64,000 nt of DNA from contig JAFNSO010000050.1 in NCBI GenBank assembly GCA_017384945.1, positions 39,024-103,023 of the forward strand, in the 5' to 3' direction. Below are positions 1-10,462 of this stretch, piece after piece. Every line of letters begins with the position of its first letter. The first letter of the stretch is position 1. A program made the position numbers and the translations under genes. Origin of the DNA: Ruminococcus sp. Lineage in GTDB: Bacteria > Bacillota > Clostridia > Oscillospirales > Acutalibacteraceae. The notes below the pieces were generated by a model that saw nothing but the letters and a program-made list of their open reading frames with translations, was not told the origin of the DNA and searched no databases.

Positions 1-131
1 CCGTTTTGGTTTGTCAAGAGGTTTTTGCAACTTTTTTTATTTTTCCTGCAATTTATTTCCGTTCTCGTTTCAATTATATAAAGAAATTGCAAAAATTTGA
101 ATTTTCTGCGCAATAAAATTGCAATTTTGTA

Positions 132-160
132 TTGACAAACCTTCATCACGGTTGTATAAT
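132..160 (+). promoter_or_regulatory. SigA promoter of gltBD-pyrG
   Basis: Perfect TTGACA (132-137) and TATAAT (155-160) with a 17-bp spacer. Transcription should start near 167, giving a 5' UTR of about 155 nt before gltB. The 130 bases upstream are A+T-rich with no coding signal. Confidence 0.9.
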
Positions 161-236
161 GCTGACATTGATAAGAAAATGCGCGCAACTGAGCGGGCAA
201 TACAAATTGTTTTATGATTTGATAGGAGTCAGTTAA

Positions 237-287
237 ATGATTGCCGTTTTATGTCAACAACTTGCGTATTTTTACTTTTTTGAGTAA
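237..287 (+). CDS. Possible 16-aa leader peptide upstream of gltB
   Basis: A short ORF, MIAVLCQQLAYFYFFE, starts at ATG 237 behind a good Shine-Dalgarno (AGGAG about 8 nt upstream) and stops at 285-287, 34 nt before gltB. It holds two adjacent Gln codons (CAA CAA) and an aromatic run. Glutamine is the substrate of the downstream GltB and PyrG, so glutamine sensing is conceivable. There is no terminator hairpin between this ORF and gltB, so any control would have to be translational. It could equally be a chance ORF; the ribosome-binding site is the only strong support. Confidence 0.35.
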   Translation: MIAVLCQQLAYFYFFE

Positions 288-321
288 TATCCTGTCAAAT
301 AAAAAGAATGGAGAGGAAAAT

Positions 322-3300
322 ATGGAAAGACAGACACTCTACTCGCCGCGCTTTGAGCACGACAACTGCGGAATCGGCGCGGTCGTCAACATCAAGGGCG
401 TAAAATCCCACAAAACAGTGGAGGACGCGCTCACGATTGTCGAAACGCTCGAGCACCGCGCGGGCAAGGACGCCGAAGGCAAAACAGGCGACGGCGTCGG
501 AATCCTTTTGCAGATTTCGCACAGCTTTTTCAAAAAGGCAGCGGACGAAATCGGAATCAAGCTTAAAGGCGAGCGCGACTACGCGGTCGGAATGTTCTTC
601 TTTCCGCAAAACTGGCTCCAGCGCAATCAGGCGAAAAAGATGTTTGAAATCATCGCCGAAAAGGAGGGCCTCAGGGTTCTCGGCTGGCGAAAGGTTCCGT
701 ACAACGGAGAGGCGATCGGCTCACGCGCGCTTGAATGTATGCCGAATATCCAGCAGTGCTTTATCGAGCGTCCCGACGGCGTAAAGAAGGGACTCGATTT
801 TGACCGCAGGCTGTACGTCGCGCGCAAAATCTTTGAGCAGAGCAACGAGGATACCTACGTTGTATCTCTTTCGTCGAGAACGATTGTGTACAAGGGTATG
901 TTCCTTGTCGGCGATTTGCGCAACTTCTTTGTAGATTTGCGTGATGAGGACTTTGAGAGCGCGATAGCTCTCGTTCATTCGCGTTTTTCAACCAACACAA
1001 ACCCGAGCTGGGAGCGCGCGCACCCCAACCGAATGATAGTGCACAACGGCGAAATCAATACGATCCGCGGCAACGCCGACAAAATGCTTGCGCGCGAGGA
1101 AAATATGTGCTCCGAGCATCTAAAGGGAGATCTGGACAAGGTGATCCCCGTAGTCAACGCCGAGGGCTCCGACTCCGCTATGCTCGACAACACGCTCGAG
1201 TTCCTCGTAATGAGCGGAATGGATTTGCCCCTCGCGGTAATGATTACGATTCCCGAGCCATGGGACAGAAACGGCACCATGAGCCGCAAGAAAAAGGATT
1301 TCTACCAGTATTACGCGACGATGATGGAGCCGTGGGACGGCCCCGCGTCGATCCTCTTCTCCGACGGCGATATTATGGGAGCTGTTCTCGACAGAAACGG
1401 ACTCCGCCCGTCGAGATATTACATCACGGACGACGACAACCTCGTTCTTTCCTCCGAGGTCGGCGCGCTTCCGATAGCGCCCGAGAAAATCGTCAGAAAG
1501 GACAGACTCCGCCCGGGCAAGATGCTCCTTGTCGACACCGTAAAGGGCGAGCTTGTCGACGACGACGAGCTCAAAACCCGCTACGCGTCAAAGCAGCCCT
1601 ACGGCGAGTGGCTTGACGCTAATCTCGTTAAGCTCAAGGATCTGAAAATCCCCAACCTAAAGGTCGAGGAGCACCGCAGACCCCTTCGCAGAAAGCTCCA
1701 GAAGGCGTTCGGCTACACCTACGAGGACGTGATGACCTCGATCCTGCCTATGGCAAAGAACGGCGCGGAGCAAATAGCTTCAATGGGCACCGACAGCCCG
1801 ATCCCTCCGCTGTCTCACGAGCCTCAGCCGCTTTTCAACTACTTTAAGCAGCTGTTCGCGCAGGTAACAAACCCGCCGATCGACGCTATCCGCGAGGAGA
1901 TCGTAACTTCAACCACTGTCTACCTCGGTGAGTCGGGCAACATCCTCGAGGAAAAGCCCGAAAACTGCAAGGTAATCAAAATCCATAATCCGATTTTGTC
2001 CTCAACGGACATTTTAAAGCTCAAAAATATGAAGGAAAACGGCTTCAAGGTCGCCGTAATTCCTATTTTATATTATAAAAACACCTCGCTCAGAAAGGCT
2101 ATCCGCCGTCTCTACATCGAGGCTGACAAGGCGTATAAGGACGGCGCGAACATCCTTATCCTCTCCGACAGGGGAGTTGACGAAAACCATCTCGCGATCC
2201 CGTCCCTGCTCGCTGTTTCGGCGCTTCACCAGCACCTCGTTGTTTCAAAGCGCAGAACCTCGCTTTCGATCGTGCTCGAGAGCGCAGAGCCCAGAGAGGT
2301 TCACCATTTCGCGACGCTCCTCGGCTACGGAGCCACCGCGATTAATCCCTATCTCGCTCAGGAGACGATCCACGAGCTTATCCACGACGACTTGCTTGAC
2401 AAGGATTACTACGCCGCCGTCAGCGACTACAACGACGCTGTGCTCCACGGAATCGTCAAAATCGCTTCAAAAATGGGAATCTCCACGATCCAGTCCTATC
2501 TGGGCTCTCAGATTTTCGAGGCTGTCGGTATCGGCGGGGATGTAATCGAAAACTATTTTACAGGCACAGTCAGCCGGGTCGGCGGTATCACCCTGAAGGA
2601 TATCGAGAACACCGTCGACAAGCTCCACACCCGCGCGTTTGATCCGCTCGGACTCGAAACCTCCGACGAGCTCAATTCCCGCGGAAGCCACAAGTTCAGA
2701 AGCGGCAGAGAGGAACACCTCTACAACCCGCGCACGATCCACACTCTGCAAACCGCGACACGAACAGGCGACTACGGACTGTTCAAGCAGTATACAAAGA
2801 TGATAAACGAGGAGATGAGCCCCGTAAGTCTCAGGGGTCTGCTCGATTTCAACTATTCTCAAAGCCCCGTTCCGCTCGACGAGGTCGAGAGCGTCGACGC
2901 AATCGTGCGCCGCTTCAAGACGGGCGCTATGTCCTACGGCTCAATCAGTCAGGAGGCTCACGAGGCGCTTGCTCTGGCGATGAATATGCTCCACGGCAAG
3001 TCGAACTCGGGCGAGGGCGGCGAGAGCCCCGAGCGTCTCGCGACAAAGGGCACAAAGGAAAACCGCTGCTCTGCTATTAAGCAGGTCGCTTCGGGACGCT
3101 TCGGCGTAACGAGCGAGTACCTTAACTCAGCCGACGAAATCCAGATTAAAATGGCTCAGGGCGCAAAGCCCGGCGAGGGCGGACACCTCCCGGGAATGAA
3201 GGTCTATCCGTGGATCGCAAAGACAAGACACTCCACCCCGGGCGTGTCGCTGATTTCCCCGCCGCCTCACCACGACATCTACTCAATTGAGGATTTGGCT

Positions 3301-4842
3301 CAGTTGATATACGATTTAAAGAACGCCAACAAAAAAGCCCGAATCTCCGTCAAGCTCGTATCCGAGTGCGGAGTCGGCACAGTCGCCGCGGGCGTCGCCA
3401 AGGCGGGTGCGGGCGTAATTCTCATTTCGGGTCACGACGGCGGCACAGGCGCGGCTCCGCGCAGCTCTATCTACAACGCGGGTCTGCCGTGGGAGCTCGG
3501 TCTTGCCGAGGCTCACCAAACGCTGATTATGAACGGCCTCAGAAACAAGGTCGTAATCGAAACCGACGGTAAGCTTATGACAGGCCGCGACGTCGCGATC
3601 GCCGCGATTCTGGGCGCGGAGGAATTCGGCTTCGCCACCGCTCCGCTCGTAACTCTCGGCTGCGCGATGATGAGAGTGTGCAACCTCGATACCTGTCCCT
3701 TCGGCGTAGCGACCCAGAACCCCGAGCTCAGAAAGCGTTTCAGGGGTAAGCCCGAGTACGTCGCTAACTTTATGCGCTTTATCGCGGAGGAGCTTCGCGA
3801 GTATATGTCAAAGCTCGGCGTAAGAACGCTCGACGAGCTTGTCGGCAGAACCGATTTGCTTAAAACAAAGGAAAACCTCACCGAAAGTCAGAGAAGAATC
3901 GACCTCTCGGCGATCCTCAACGCCGATTTCGGCAACGAAAAGGAAGAATATAACAACAAAAACTCCTACGACTTCAAGCTCTCGGAAACACTCGACGAGC
4001 GTGTGCTTGAAAAGCAGTTCAAGCTTAAAAAATCGGGTGCTCAGACAATCGAGCTTGACGTCAAAAACACCGACCGTTCGCTCGGTACAGCGTTCGGCTC
4101 GGAGCTTACAAAGCGCTTCGGAGGAGAGCTCGACGAGGACAGCTTCAAGGTCGTTTGCAACGGCTCGGGCGGTCAGAGTTTCGGCGCGTTTATCCCCAAG
4201 GGTCTGACCTTGGAGCTCAGAGGCGACTCCAACGACTACTTCGGAAAAGGTCTGTCGGGCGGTAAGCTCGCGCTTTATCCTCCCGAGGCTTCAAGGTTTA
4301 AGGCTGAGGAAAACATCATCGTCGGCAACGTCGCGCTTTACGGCGCGACCTCGGGCAAAGCCTTTATCAACGGCGTAGCGGGTGAACGCTTCTGCGTGCG
4401 CAACTCGGGAGCCGTCGCGGTCGTCGAGGGCGTCGGAGACCACGGCTGTGAGTATATGACGGGCGGAATGGTCGTCGTGCTCGGCAAAACAGGCAAAAAC
4501 TTCGCCGCGGGAATGTCGGGCGGAATCGCCTATGTGCTCGACGAGCATCACCACCTCTACCGCAGACTCAACAAGGAGCTCGTGGAGTGCTCGGAGCTTA
4601 CGGAAAAAGCCGATATTGAAAAGCTGAAAGCCCTTATTGAGGAGCACGTAAAGGCGACAGGCTCCGAAAAGGGCAGAAGGATCTTTTCCGACTTCAAGTC
4701 CTATCTTCCCCTGTTCAAGAAAATCATTCCTCACGATTACAAGCGAATCACCGAGGAAATCGCGAAGGGCGAGGCAAAGGGACTCGATACCGACGAAGCG
4801 AAGATAGAAGCGTTTTATACATTGATAAAGGAGGAGCAGTAA
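322..4842 (+). CDS. gltB: Glutamate synthase large subunit
   Basis: This is the large (alpha) subunit of NADPH-type glutamate synthase, which makes two glutamates from glutamine and 2-oxoglutarate in the cytoplasm. The ATG at 322 follows GGAGAGG and gives 1506 aa, the usual family length; upstream in-frame codons belong to the leader. The class II amidotransferase nucleophile is Cys16 (CGIGAVVN), preceded by a short propeptide as in the family. The FMN/synthase domain carries GEGGESPERLATKGTKEN, and a 3Fe-4S cluster triplet (C-x5-C-x4-C in GCAMMRVCNLDTCPFG) lies near residue 1114. The C-terminal glycine-rich beta-helix (GSGGQSFGAF) is complete. The stop shares one base with the gltD start, indicating translational coupling. 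Confidence 0.98.
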   Translation: MERQTLYSPRFEHDNCGIGAVVNIKGVKSHKTVEDALTIVETLEHRAGKDAEGKTGDGVGILLQISHSFFKKAADEIGIKLKGERDYAVGMFFFPQNWLQRNQAKKMFEIIAEKEGLRVLGWRKVPYNGEAIGSRALECMPNIQQCFIERPDGVKKGLDFDRRLYVARKIFEQSNEDTYVVSLSSRTIVYKGMFLVGDLRNFFVDLRDEDFESAIALVHSRFSTNTNPSWERAHPNRMIVHNGEINTIRGNADKMLAREENMCSEHLKGDLDKVIPVVNAEGSDSAMLDNTLEFLVMSGMDLPLAVMITIPEPWDRNGTMSRKKKDFYQYYATMMEPWDGPASILFSDGDIMGAVLDRNGLRPSRYYITDDDNLVLSSEVGALPIAPEKIVRKDRLRPGKMLLVDTVKGELVDDDELKTRYASKQPYGEWLDANLVKLKDLKIPNLKVEEHRRPLRRKLQKAFGYTYEDVMTSILPMAKNGAEQIASMGTDSPIPPLSHEPQPLFNYFKQLFAQVTNPPIDAIREEIVTSTTVYLGESGNILEEKPENCKVIKIHNPILSSTDILKLKNMKENGFKVAVIPILYYKNTSLRKAIRRLYIEADKAYKDGANILILSDRGVDENHLAIPSLLAVSALHQHLVVSKRRTSLSIVLESAEPREVHHFATLLGYGATAINPYLAQETIHELIHDDLLDKDYYAAVSDYNDAVLHGIVKIASKMGISTIQSYLGSQIFEAVGIGGDVIENYFTGTVSRVGGITLKDIENTVDKLHTRAFDPLGLETSDELNSRGSHKFRSGREEHLYNPRTIHTLQTATRTGDYGLFKQYTKMINEEMSPVSLRGLLDFNYSQSPVPLDEVESVDAIVRRFKTGAMSYGSISQEAHEALALAMNMLHGKSNSGEGGESPERLATKGTKENRCSAIKQVASGRFGVTSEYLNSADEIQIKMAQGAKPGEGGHLPGMKVYPWIAKTRHSTPGVSLISPPPHHDIYSIEDLAQLIYDLKNANKKARISVKLVSECGVGTVAAGVAKAGAGVILISGHDGGTGAAPRSSIYNAGLPWELGLAEAHQTLIMNGLRNKVVIETDGKLMTGRDVAIAAILGAEEFGFATAPLVTLGCAMMRVCNLDTCPFGVATQNPELRKRFRGKPEYVANFMRFIAEELREYMSKLGVRTLDELVGRTDLLKTKENLTESQRRIDLSAILNADFGNEKEEYNNKNSYDFKLSETLDERVLEKQFKLKKSGAQTIELDVKNTDRSLGTAFGSELTKRFGGELDEDSFKVVCNGSGGQSFGAFIPKGLTLELRGDSNDYFGKGLSGGKLALYPPEASRFKAEENIIVGNVALYGATSGKAFINGVAGERFCVRNSGAVAVVEGVGDHGCEYMTGGMVVVLGKTGKNFAAGMSGGIAYVLDEHHHLYRRLNKELVECSELTEKADIEKLKALIEEHVKATGSEKGRRIFSDFKSYLPLFKKIIPHDYKRITEEIAKGEAKGLDTDEAKIEAFYTLIKEEQ

Positions 4843-6326
4843 TGGGCAAGCCCACAGGATTTTTAGAATTTGAGCGTGAGGAGACCCGCGCTTTCTCCGT
4901 AGAGGAACGAATCAAAAACTTTAACGAGTTCCACGAGACTCTTTCTCCCGAGGAACGCAGAAATCAGGCGTCGCGCTGTATGGAGTGCGGAGTTCCGTTC
5001 TGCCAGTCGGGAATGAATATCGGAGGTATGATCAGCGGTTGTCCGCTCAACAACCTCATCCCCGAGTGGAACGATCTGATATACAGAAATTCAATGGAGC
5101 AGGCGTACCGCAGGCTCAGGATCACAAACAACTTCCCCGAGTTCACCTCGCGTGTTTGTCCCGCTCTGTGTGAAAAAGCCTGCACCTGCGGCGCGAACGG
5201 CGACGCGGTGACGGTGCGAAATAACGAGTACGCGATTGTCGAAACAGCCTACAAAAACGGCTGGGCAAAAGCGGATCCGCCCAAGGTCAGAACAGGCAAA
5301 AAGGTCGCCGTAGTCGGCTCGGGACCCTCGGGTCTCGCGGCTGCCGACCAGCTCAACAGGCGCGGACACAGCGTGACCGTGTTCGAGCGCAGCGACCGTG
5401 TCGGCGGACTGATGATGTACGGAATCCCAAATATGAAGCTCGAAAAAACAGTTATTGAGCGAAGAATAGAGATTATGAAGGAGGAGGGCGTAAGCTTTGT
5501 CACAGGCGTAAACGTCGGAGTCGACGTTAAAGCGCAGAAGCTGCTCGACGAGTTCGACCGCGTTATCCTAGCGTGCGGAGCGTCCAATCCCCGCGATATC
5601 AAGGTTGACGGCAGAGACGCCGAGGGCATATATTTTGCCGTGGATTTCCTGAAATCCACAACAAAGGCTCTGCTCGACAACGGACTGAAGGACGGCACGT
5701 TTATCTCGGCAAAGGGCAAGGACGTAATCGTAATCGGCGGCGGCGACACAGGCAACGACTGCGTCGGCACCTGCGTCCGTCACGGCGCGAAGAGCGTTTT
5801 GCAGCTCGAAATGATGCCAAAGCTCCCCGACGAACGCGCCGAAAACAACCCGTGGCCCCAGTGGCCCCGCGTCTGCAAAACCGACTACGGTCAGGAGGAG
5901 GCGGCGTCAGTCTACGGCTCCGATCCGCGTATCTATCAGACGACCGTAAAGAGGTTTGTCAAGGACGAAGAGGGCAAGCTAAAGGCAGCGGTGCTCGTCA
6001 GCCTCGAATTCGAGAAGGACGAAAAAACAGGCAGAATGAATATGAAAGAGGTTGAGGGCTCGGAGTATGAGGTCGATTGCGGTCTCGTTTTGATCGCGGC
6101 GGGCTTTTTGGGCAGCCAGAGCTATATCACCTCCGATTTTTCGGTCGAGCTCGACCAAAGAACGAACGTCAAGGGACTTGACGGCTCCCACAAAACAAGC
6201 GTCGAAAACGTTTTTACAGCGGGCGATATGCACAGCGGACAGTCCTTGGTCGTACGAGCGATCCGCGACGGACGCGACTGCGCCCGCGAGGTAGACGAAA
6301 GCCTTATGGGATACACAAATTTGTAG
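4842..6326 (+). CDS. gltD: Glutamate synthase small subunit
   Basis: This 494-aa beta subunit takes electrons from NADPH through FAD and iron-sulfur clusters and passes them to GltB. Two N-terminal cysteine groups (CMECGVPFC and CPALCEKAC) fit the 4Fe-4S sites. A FAD-binding GSGPSGLAAADQL motif lies near residue 155, and an NAD(P)-binding GGGDTGNDC motif near 300. Length is normal for the family. The start overlaps the gltB stop by one base, and pyrG follows after 12 bp, so the three genes form one operon. Confidence 0.98.
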   Translation: MGKPTGFLEFEREETRAFSVEERIKNFNEFHETLSPEERRNQASRCMECGVPFCQSGMNIGGMISGCPLNNLIPEWNDLIYRNSMEQAYRRLRITNNFPEFTSRVCPALCEKACTCGANGDAVTVRNNEYAIVETAYKNGWAKADPPKVRTGKKVAVVGSGPSGLAAADQLNRRGHSVTVFERSDRVGGLMMYGIPNMKLEKTVIERRIEIMKEEGVSFVTGVNVGVDVKAQKLLDEFDRVILACGASNPRDIKVDGRDAEGIYFAVDFLKSTTKALLDNGLKDGTFISAKGKDVIVIGGGDTGNDCVGTCVRHGAKSVLQLEMMPKLPDERAENNPWPQWPRVCKTDYGQEEAASVYGSDPRIYQTTVKRFVKDEEGKLKAAVLVSLEFEKDEKTGRMNMKEVEGSEYEVDCGLVLIAAGFLGSQSYITSDFSVELDQRTNVKGLDGSHKTSVENVFTAGDMHSGQSLVVRAIRDGRDCAREVDESLMGYTNL

Positions 6327-7931
<1,605 letters not shown>

Positions 7932-7957
7932 AAGTTTTTGTTTTGTCGAAAAAATTC

Positions 7958-7986
7958 TTGACAAACGCGTTTTTGGGGTCTATAAT
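7958..7986 (+). promoter_or_regulatory. SigA promoter of the aroF-pheA leader
   Basis: Perfect TTGACA (7958-7963) and TATAAT (7981-7986) with a 17-bp spacer. A strong promoter 220 nt before aroF, with a leader peptide and terminator in between, fits transcription attenuation. Confidence 0.92.
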
Positions 7987-8028
7987 GTGTTCATCTTTTG
8001 AAAATAAATGATATTTTTGAGGAAAACC

Positions 8029-8115
8029 ATGAAAAACTATCTTAGCACAAACAATTACAGCTTTACATTTAGCTTTACCGACTTTACAGACGGTAGGGTT
8101 AATTTGCTATGCTGA
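8029..8115 (+). CDS. Phe-rich leader peptide of aroF-pheA
   Basis: A 28-codon ORF starts at ATG 8029 behind GAGG with good spacing and ends at TGA 8113-8115. The central part reads YSFTFSFTDF, giving four Phe codons within eight residues, plus two Tyr. It sits between a consensus promoter and an intrinsic terminator, immediately upstream of the first enzyme of aromatic synthesis and prephenate dehydratase. In known phe operons, ribosome stalling at Phe codons switches leader RNA folding. A CTTTACCG/CGGTAGGG stem (8073-8080 with 8091-8098) overlaps the end of the Phe run and could be the pause or 1:2 stem. Confidence 0.8.
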   Translation: MKNYLSTNNYSFTFSFTDFTDGRVNLLC

Positions 8116-8145
8116 TAATGTGTGAGATATAACTTAATTCACATA

Positions 8146-8190
8146 GGGTGTGGCACTTTAACCGAGTGCCGCACCCTTTATTTTTTATTT
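8146..8190 (+). terminator. Attenuator terminator before aroF
   Basis: Arms 8146-8157 (GGGTGTGGCACT) and 8165-8176 (AGTGCCGCACCC) form a 12-bp stem with one G-T pair and a 7-nt loop, followed by a T-rich tract 8177-8190. It lies 18 nt before the aroF start and 30 nt after the leader stop. A further hairpin (8119-8125 with 8139-8145) abuts it. A CACA/TGTG alternative (8140-8143 with 8149-8152) would be incompatible with the terminator. I could not settle the antiterminator by eye. Confidence 0.85.
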
Positions 8191-8207
8191 AACGAGGAGA
8201 GATTACT

Positions 8208-9215
8208 ATGATTATCGTTTTAAAACCGTCAACACCGCCCGAGCAGATCCAGTTGTTCGAGGAAAAGCTTTGCTCTGATTACGAGGTAAAGGTCAACCGC
8301 TGGGACGGAGTTCATTCCACTGTTTTAGGTCTGATCGGCGACACTCACACCGTCGATACCGAGTACATCGACGCTCAGGACATCGTCGAAAGCGTCAAGC
8401 GCGTTCAGGAGCCGTACAAAAAGGCGAACCGCAAATTTCATCCCGAAAATACCGTCGTAAAAGTCAGCGAAAACGTGAGCATCGGCGACGGCAGTCTCCA
8501 CATAATCGCGGGTCCCTGCTCGGTTGAAGGTGAAGAGCAGATTGTCAGCATCGCGAAAAGCGTCAAAAAATCAGGCGCGACTCTGCTCCGCGGCGGCGCG
8601 TTCAAGCCCAGAACCTCTCCGTACGCGTTCCAGGGCTTGAAGTCCGAGGGGCTTGACCTTCTCAAAATCGCCCGCAAGGAAACAGGTCTTCCCATCGTCA
8701 GCGAGATAATGCGCACCGAGCATATTGATATGTTCGAGAACGTCGATATCATACAGGTCGGAGCGCGCAATATGCAGAACTTCGATTTGCTCAAGGAGCT
8801 CGGAAAAACAAACAAGCCCGTCCTTCTTAAGCGCGGACTCTCCGCGACGATCGAGGAGTGGCTAATGAGCGCCGAGTACATTATGGCGGGAGGAAACGAC
8901 AACGTAATCCTCTGCGAGCGCGGAATCAGAACCTTTGAGACATATACAAGAAACACCCTCGACATCTCGGCGATTCCGATTATAAAAAAGCTGTCGCACC
9001 TGCCCGTAGTCGTCGACCCAAGCCACGCTTCGGGAAAAAGCAGTCTCGTCGAGCCGCTCGCTATGGCGGCAGTCGCGGCGGGAGCCGACGGTCTGATAAT
9101 AGAGGTTCACAACGACCCGCCGCACGCGCTGTCCGACGGAGCGCAGTCGCTTACGTCGAAGCAGTTCGACGCGGTCGCGGGAAAGATCCTCGCCTTAAAG
9201 GAGGCGTTGAAATGA
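8208..9215 (+). CDS. aroF: 3-deoxy-7-phosphoheptulonate (DAHP) synthase
   Basis: DAHP synthase condenses phosphoenolpyruvate and erythrose 4-phosphate, the first committed step to aromatic amino acids. The 335-aa protein has an N-terminal ferredoxin-like regulatory segment (about residues 1-70), as in the Thermotoga-type I-beta enzymes, in which it mediates Phe/Tyr feedback. The barrel carries GPCSVEGEEQI, RGGAFKPRTSPYAFQG and VDPSHASGK. AGGAGAG precedes the ATG. Its last four bases overlap the pheA start (ATGA), so translation is coupled. Control by the upstream Phe leader is inferred. Confidence 0.97.
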   Translation: MIIVLKPSTPPEQIQLFEEKLCSDYEVKVNRWDGVHSTVLGLIGDTHTVDTEYIDAQDIVESVKRVQEPYKKANRKFHPENTVVKVSENVSIGDGSLHIIAGPCSVEGEEQIVSIAKSVKKSGATLLRGGAFKPRTSPYAFQGLKSEGLDLLKIARKETGLPIVSEIMRTEHIDMFENVDIIQVGARNMQNFDLLKELGKTNKPVLLKRGLSATIEEWLMSAEYIMAGGNDNVILCERGIRTFETYTRNTLDISAIPIIKKLSHLPVVVDPSHASGKSSLVEPLAMAAVAAGADGLIIEVHNDPPHALSDGAQSLTSKQFDAVAGKILALKEALK

Positions 9216-10111
9216 TTTCACAAAAGCTGAGAGAAGATATTCTGAACGCCTCTGCCGCATCTGTTGACGAAGGGGAGACAATAGCCTATCAGGGTATCAA
9301 GGGCGCGAACTCGTTCGACGCCGCTCAAAGACTTTTCCCCGAGCGGGAGCTCAGAGCGTACAAAAGCTTTGAGGATGTGTTCAAGGCGGTCGAAAAAGGC
9401 GAGTGCGGCTGCGGGGTCTTGCCTGTTGAAAATTCAACGGCGGGTTCCGTTTCTGCGGTTTACGATTTGATTCTGCGCTACCGCTTTTACATAGTCTGCG
9501 CGCTTGATTTGCCGATAGATTATTGCCTCGCGGGGCTTAGACAGTCCGAGCTTAGCGACATCGAAAAGGTCGTGTCTCATCCGCAGGCGCTGTCGCAGTG
9601 CGAGCAGTATATCAACCGAATGGGCTTTGAATCGGACTCCTGCTCGAACACCGCCGTCGCCGCGAGGGACACCGCGCGCGAAAAGCGTCTCAATCTGGCG
9701 GCGATTTGTCCCTACAAGGCTGCCGAGGAGTACGGATTGAAGGTTCTCGACGACCATTTGCAGGACAATAAAAACAACACCACCCGCTTCATCGTCATTT
9801 CAAAAAAGCTTTATATAAGCGAAAACGCGAACAAGGTCAGCCTTTGCTTTTCTCTGCCTCATGTGACGGGAGCGCTGTTTCATATGCTCAAGCGCTTCGA
9901 CTCGCTCGGGCTCAATCTGACAAAAATCGAATCCCGGCCTATTCCCGACAAGGATTTCGAGTATCTTTTTTACCTTGATTTTTCGGGAAGCGTAAAAACC
10001 GAGGGCGTCACAAGTCTCCTCTGTCAGCTCAGCGAAGAAATGACTGAGTTCAGCTTCCTCGGCAACTATAATGAAATCAAAGCCGAAAAAGCCCCGGGAT
10101 CGTCACAATAA
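9212..10111 (+). CDS. pheA: Prephenate dehydratase
   Basis: Converts prephenate to phenylpyruvate for phenylalanine synthesis. The 299-aa protein has the dehydratase domain (AYQGIKGANSFDAA near residue 23, GVLPVENSTAGSV, and the NTTRF catalytic motif near 187) and a C-terminal ACT regulatory domain with ESRPIPDKDFEYLF, the usual Phe-binding element. The N-terminus before the dehydratase is only about 20 residues, so there is no chorismate mutase domain. It overlaps aroF by 4 bp and is the last gene of this operon. Confidence 0.97.
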   Translation: MISQKLREDILNASAASVDEGETIAYQGIKGANSFDAAQRLFPERELRAYKSFEDVFKAVEKGECGCGVLPVENSTAGSVSAVYDLILRYRFYIVCALDLPIDYCLAGLRQSELSDIEKVVSHPQALSQCEQYINRMGFESDSCSNTAVAARDTAREKRLNLAAICPYKAAEEYGLKVLDDHLQDNKNNTTRFIVISKKLYISENANKVSLCFSLPHVTGALFHMLKRFDSLGLNLTKIESRPIPDKDFEYLFYLDFSGSVKTEGVTSLLCQLSEEMTEFSFLGNYNEIKAEKAPGSSQ

Positions 10112-10263
10112 TCAACAAAAACACATCAAAATAACAGCCCTCGGGATGATCCTGCCCGCGGCAACAAGTGTAAGTATACTGCATTTTGTTACTATCGCCA
10201 ACGCAATTCACCAAAATATAACTGATATTTTGAAAATAAATAATCATTTTTTACAAAAAAGTA

Positions 10264-10292
10264 TTGTTTTAATAAGAACAATATGTTATAAT
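10264..10292 (+). promoter_or_regulatory. Promoter in the pheA-10463 gap
   Basis: TTGTTT (10264-10269), 17-bp spacer, TATAAT (10287-10292). The rest of 10112-10339 is A+T-rich and holds nothing else I can support. This promoter is the only plausible one for the 10463 gene, yet a terminator lies between them. Confidence 0.6.
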
Positions 10293-10339
10293 GACTCTAC
10301 TCAGCATAGTGTTGAAGCAAATAAAAGGGATTTGAGAAA

Positions 10340-10420
10340 ATGACCCGAGCTTTAATTTGTTTTTCTATGACTAAAACCAATAATAATCGCAGCTTTTCAC
10401 GGCCGTGGAGACGTCCGTGA
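10340..10420 (+). CDS. Possible 26-aa leader ORF running into a terminator
   Basis: ATG 10340 follows AAGGGA; the ORF ends at TGA 10418-10420. Its last codons (…RSFSRPWRRP) cover both arms of the terminator hairpin at 10397-10420. A translating ribosome would therefore prevent the hairpin from forming, which is how translation-coupled attenuators work. There is no clear codon run pointing to one amino acid. It may be a chance ORF. Confidence 0.3.
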   Translation: MTRALICFSMTKTNNNRSFSRPWRRP

Positions 10421-10426
10421 TTTTTT
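10397..10426 (+). terminator. Intrinsic terminator just before the 10463 gene
   Basis: TCACGG (10397-10402) pairs with CCGTGA (10415-10420); inside, CGT/ACG closes a GGAG loop after one mismatch; TTTTTT follows at 10421. It ends only about 35 nt before the 10463 start, leaving no room for another promoter, so it either serves pheA with read-through or conditionally limits the 10463 gene. Confidence 0.75.
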
Positions 10427-10462
10427 GTTTGTTAAAAAATTAACAAAGGAGGAAATTTTATT

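Noticed and set aside
10071-10343. 90-codon ORF overlapping the pheA 3' end
   Set aside because: It begins inside pheA in another frame, has no ribosome-binding site, and its tail is A+T-rich gap sequence.
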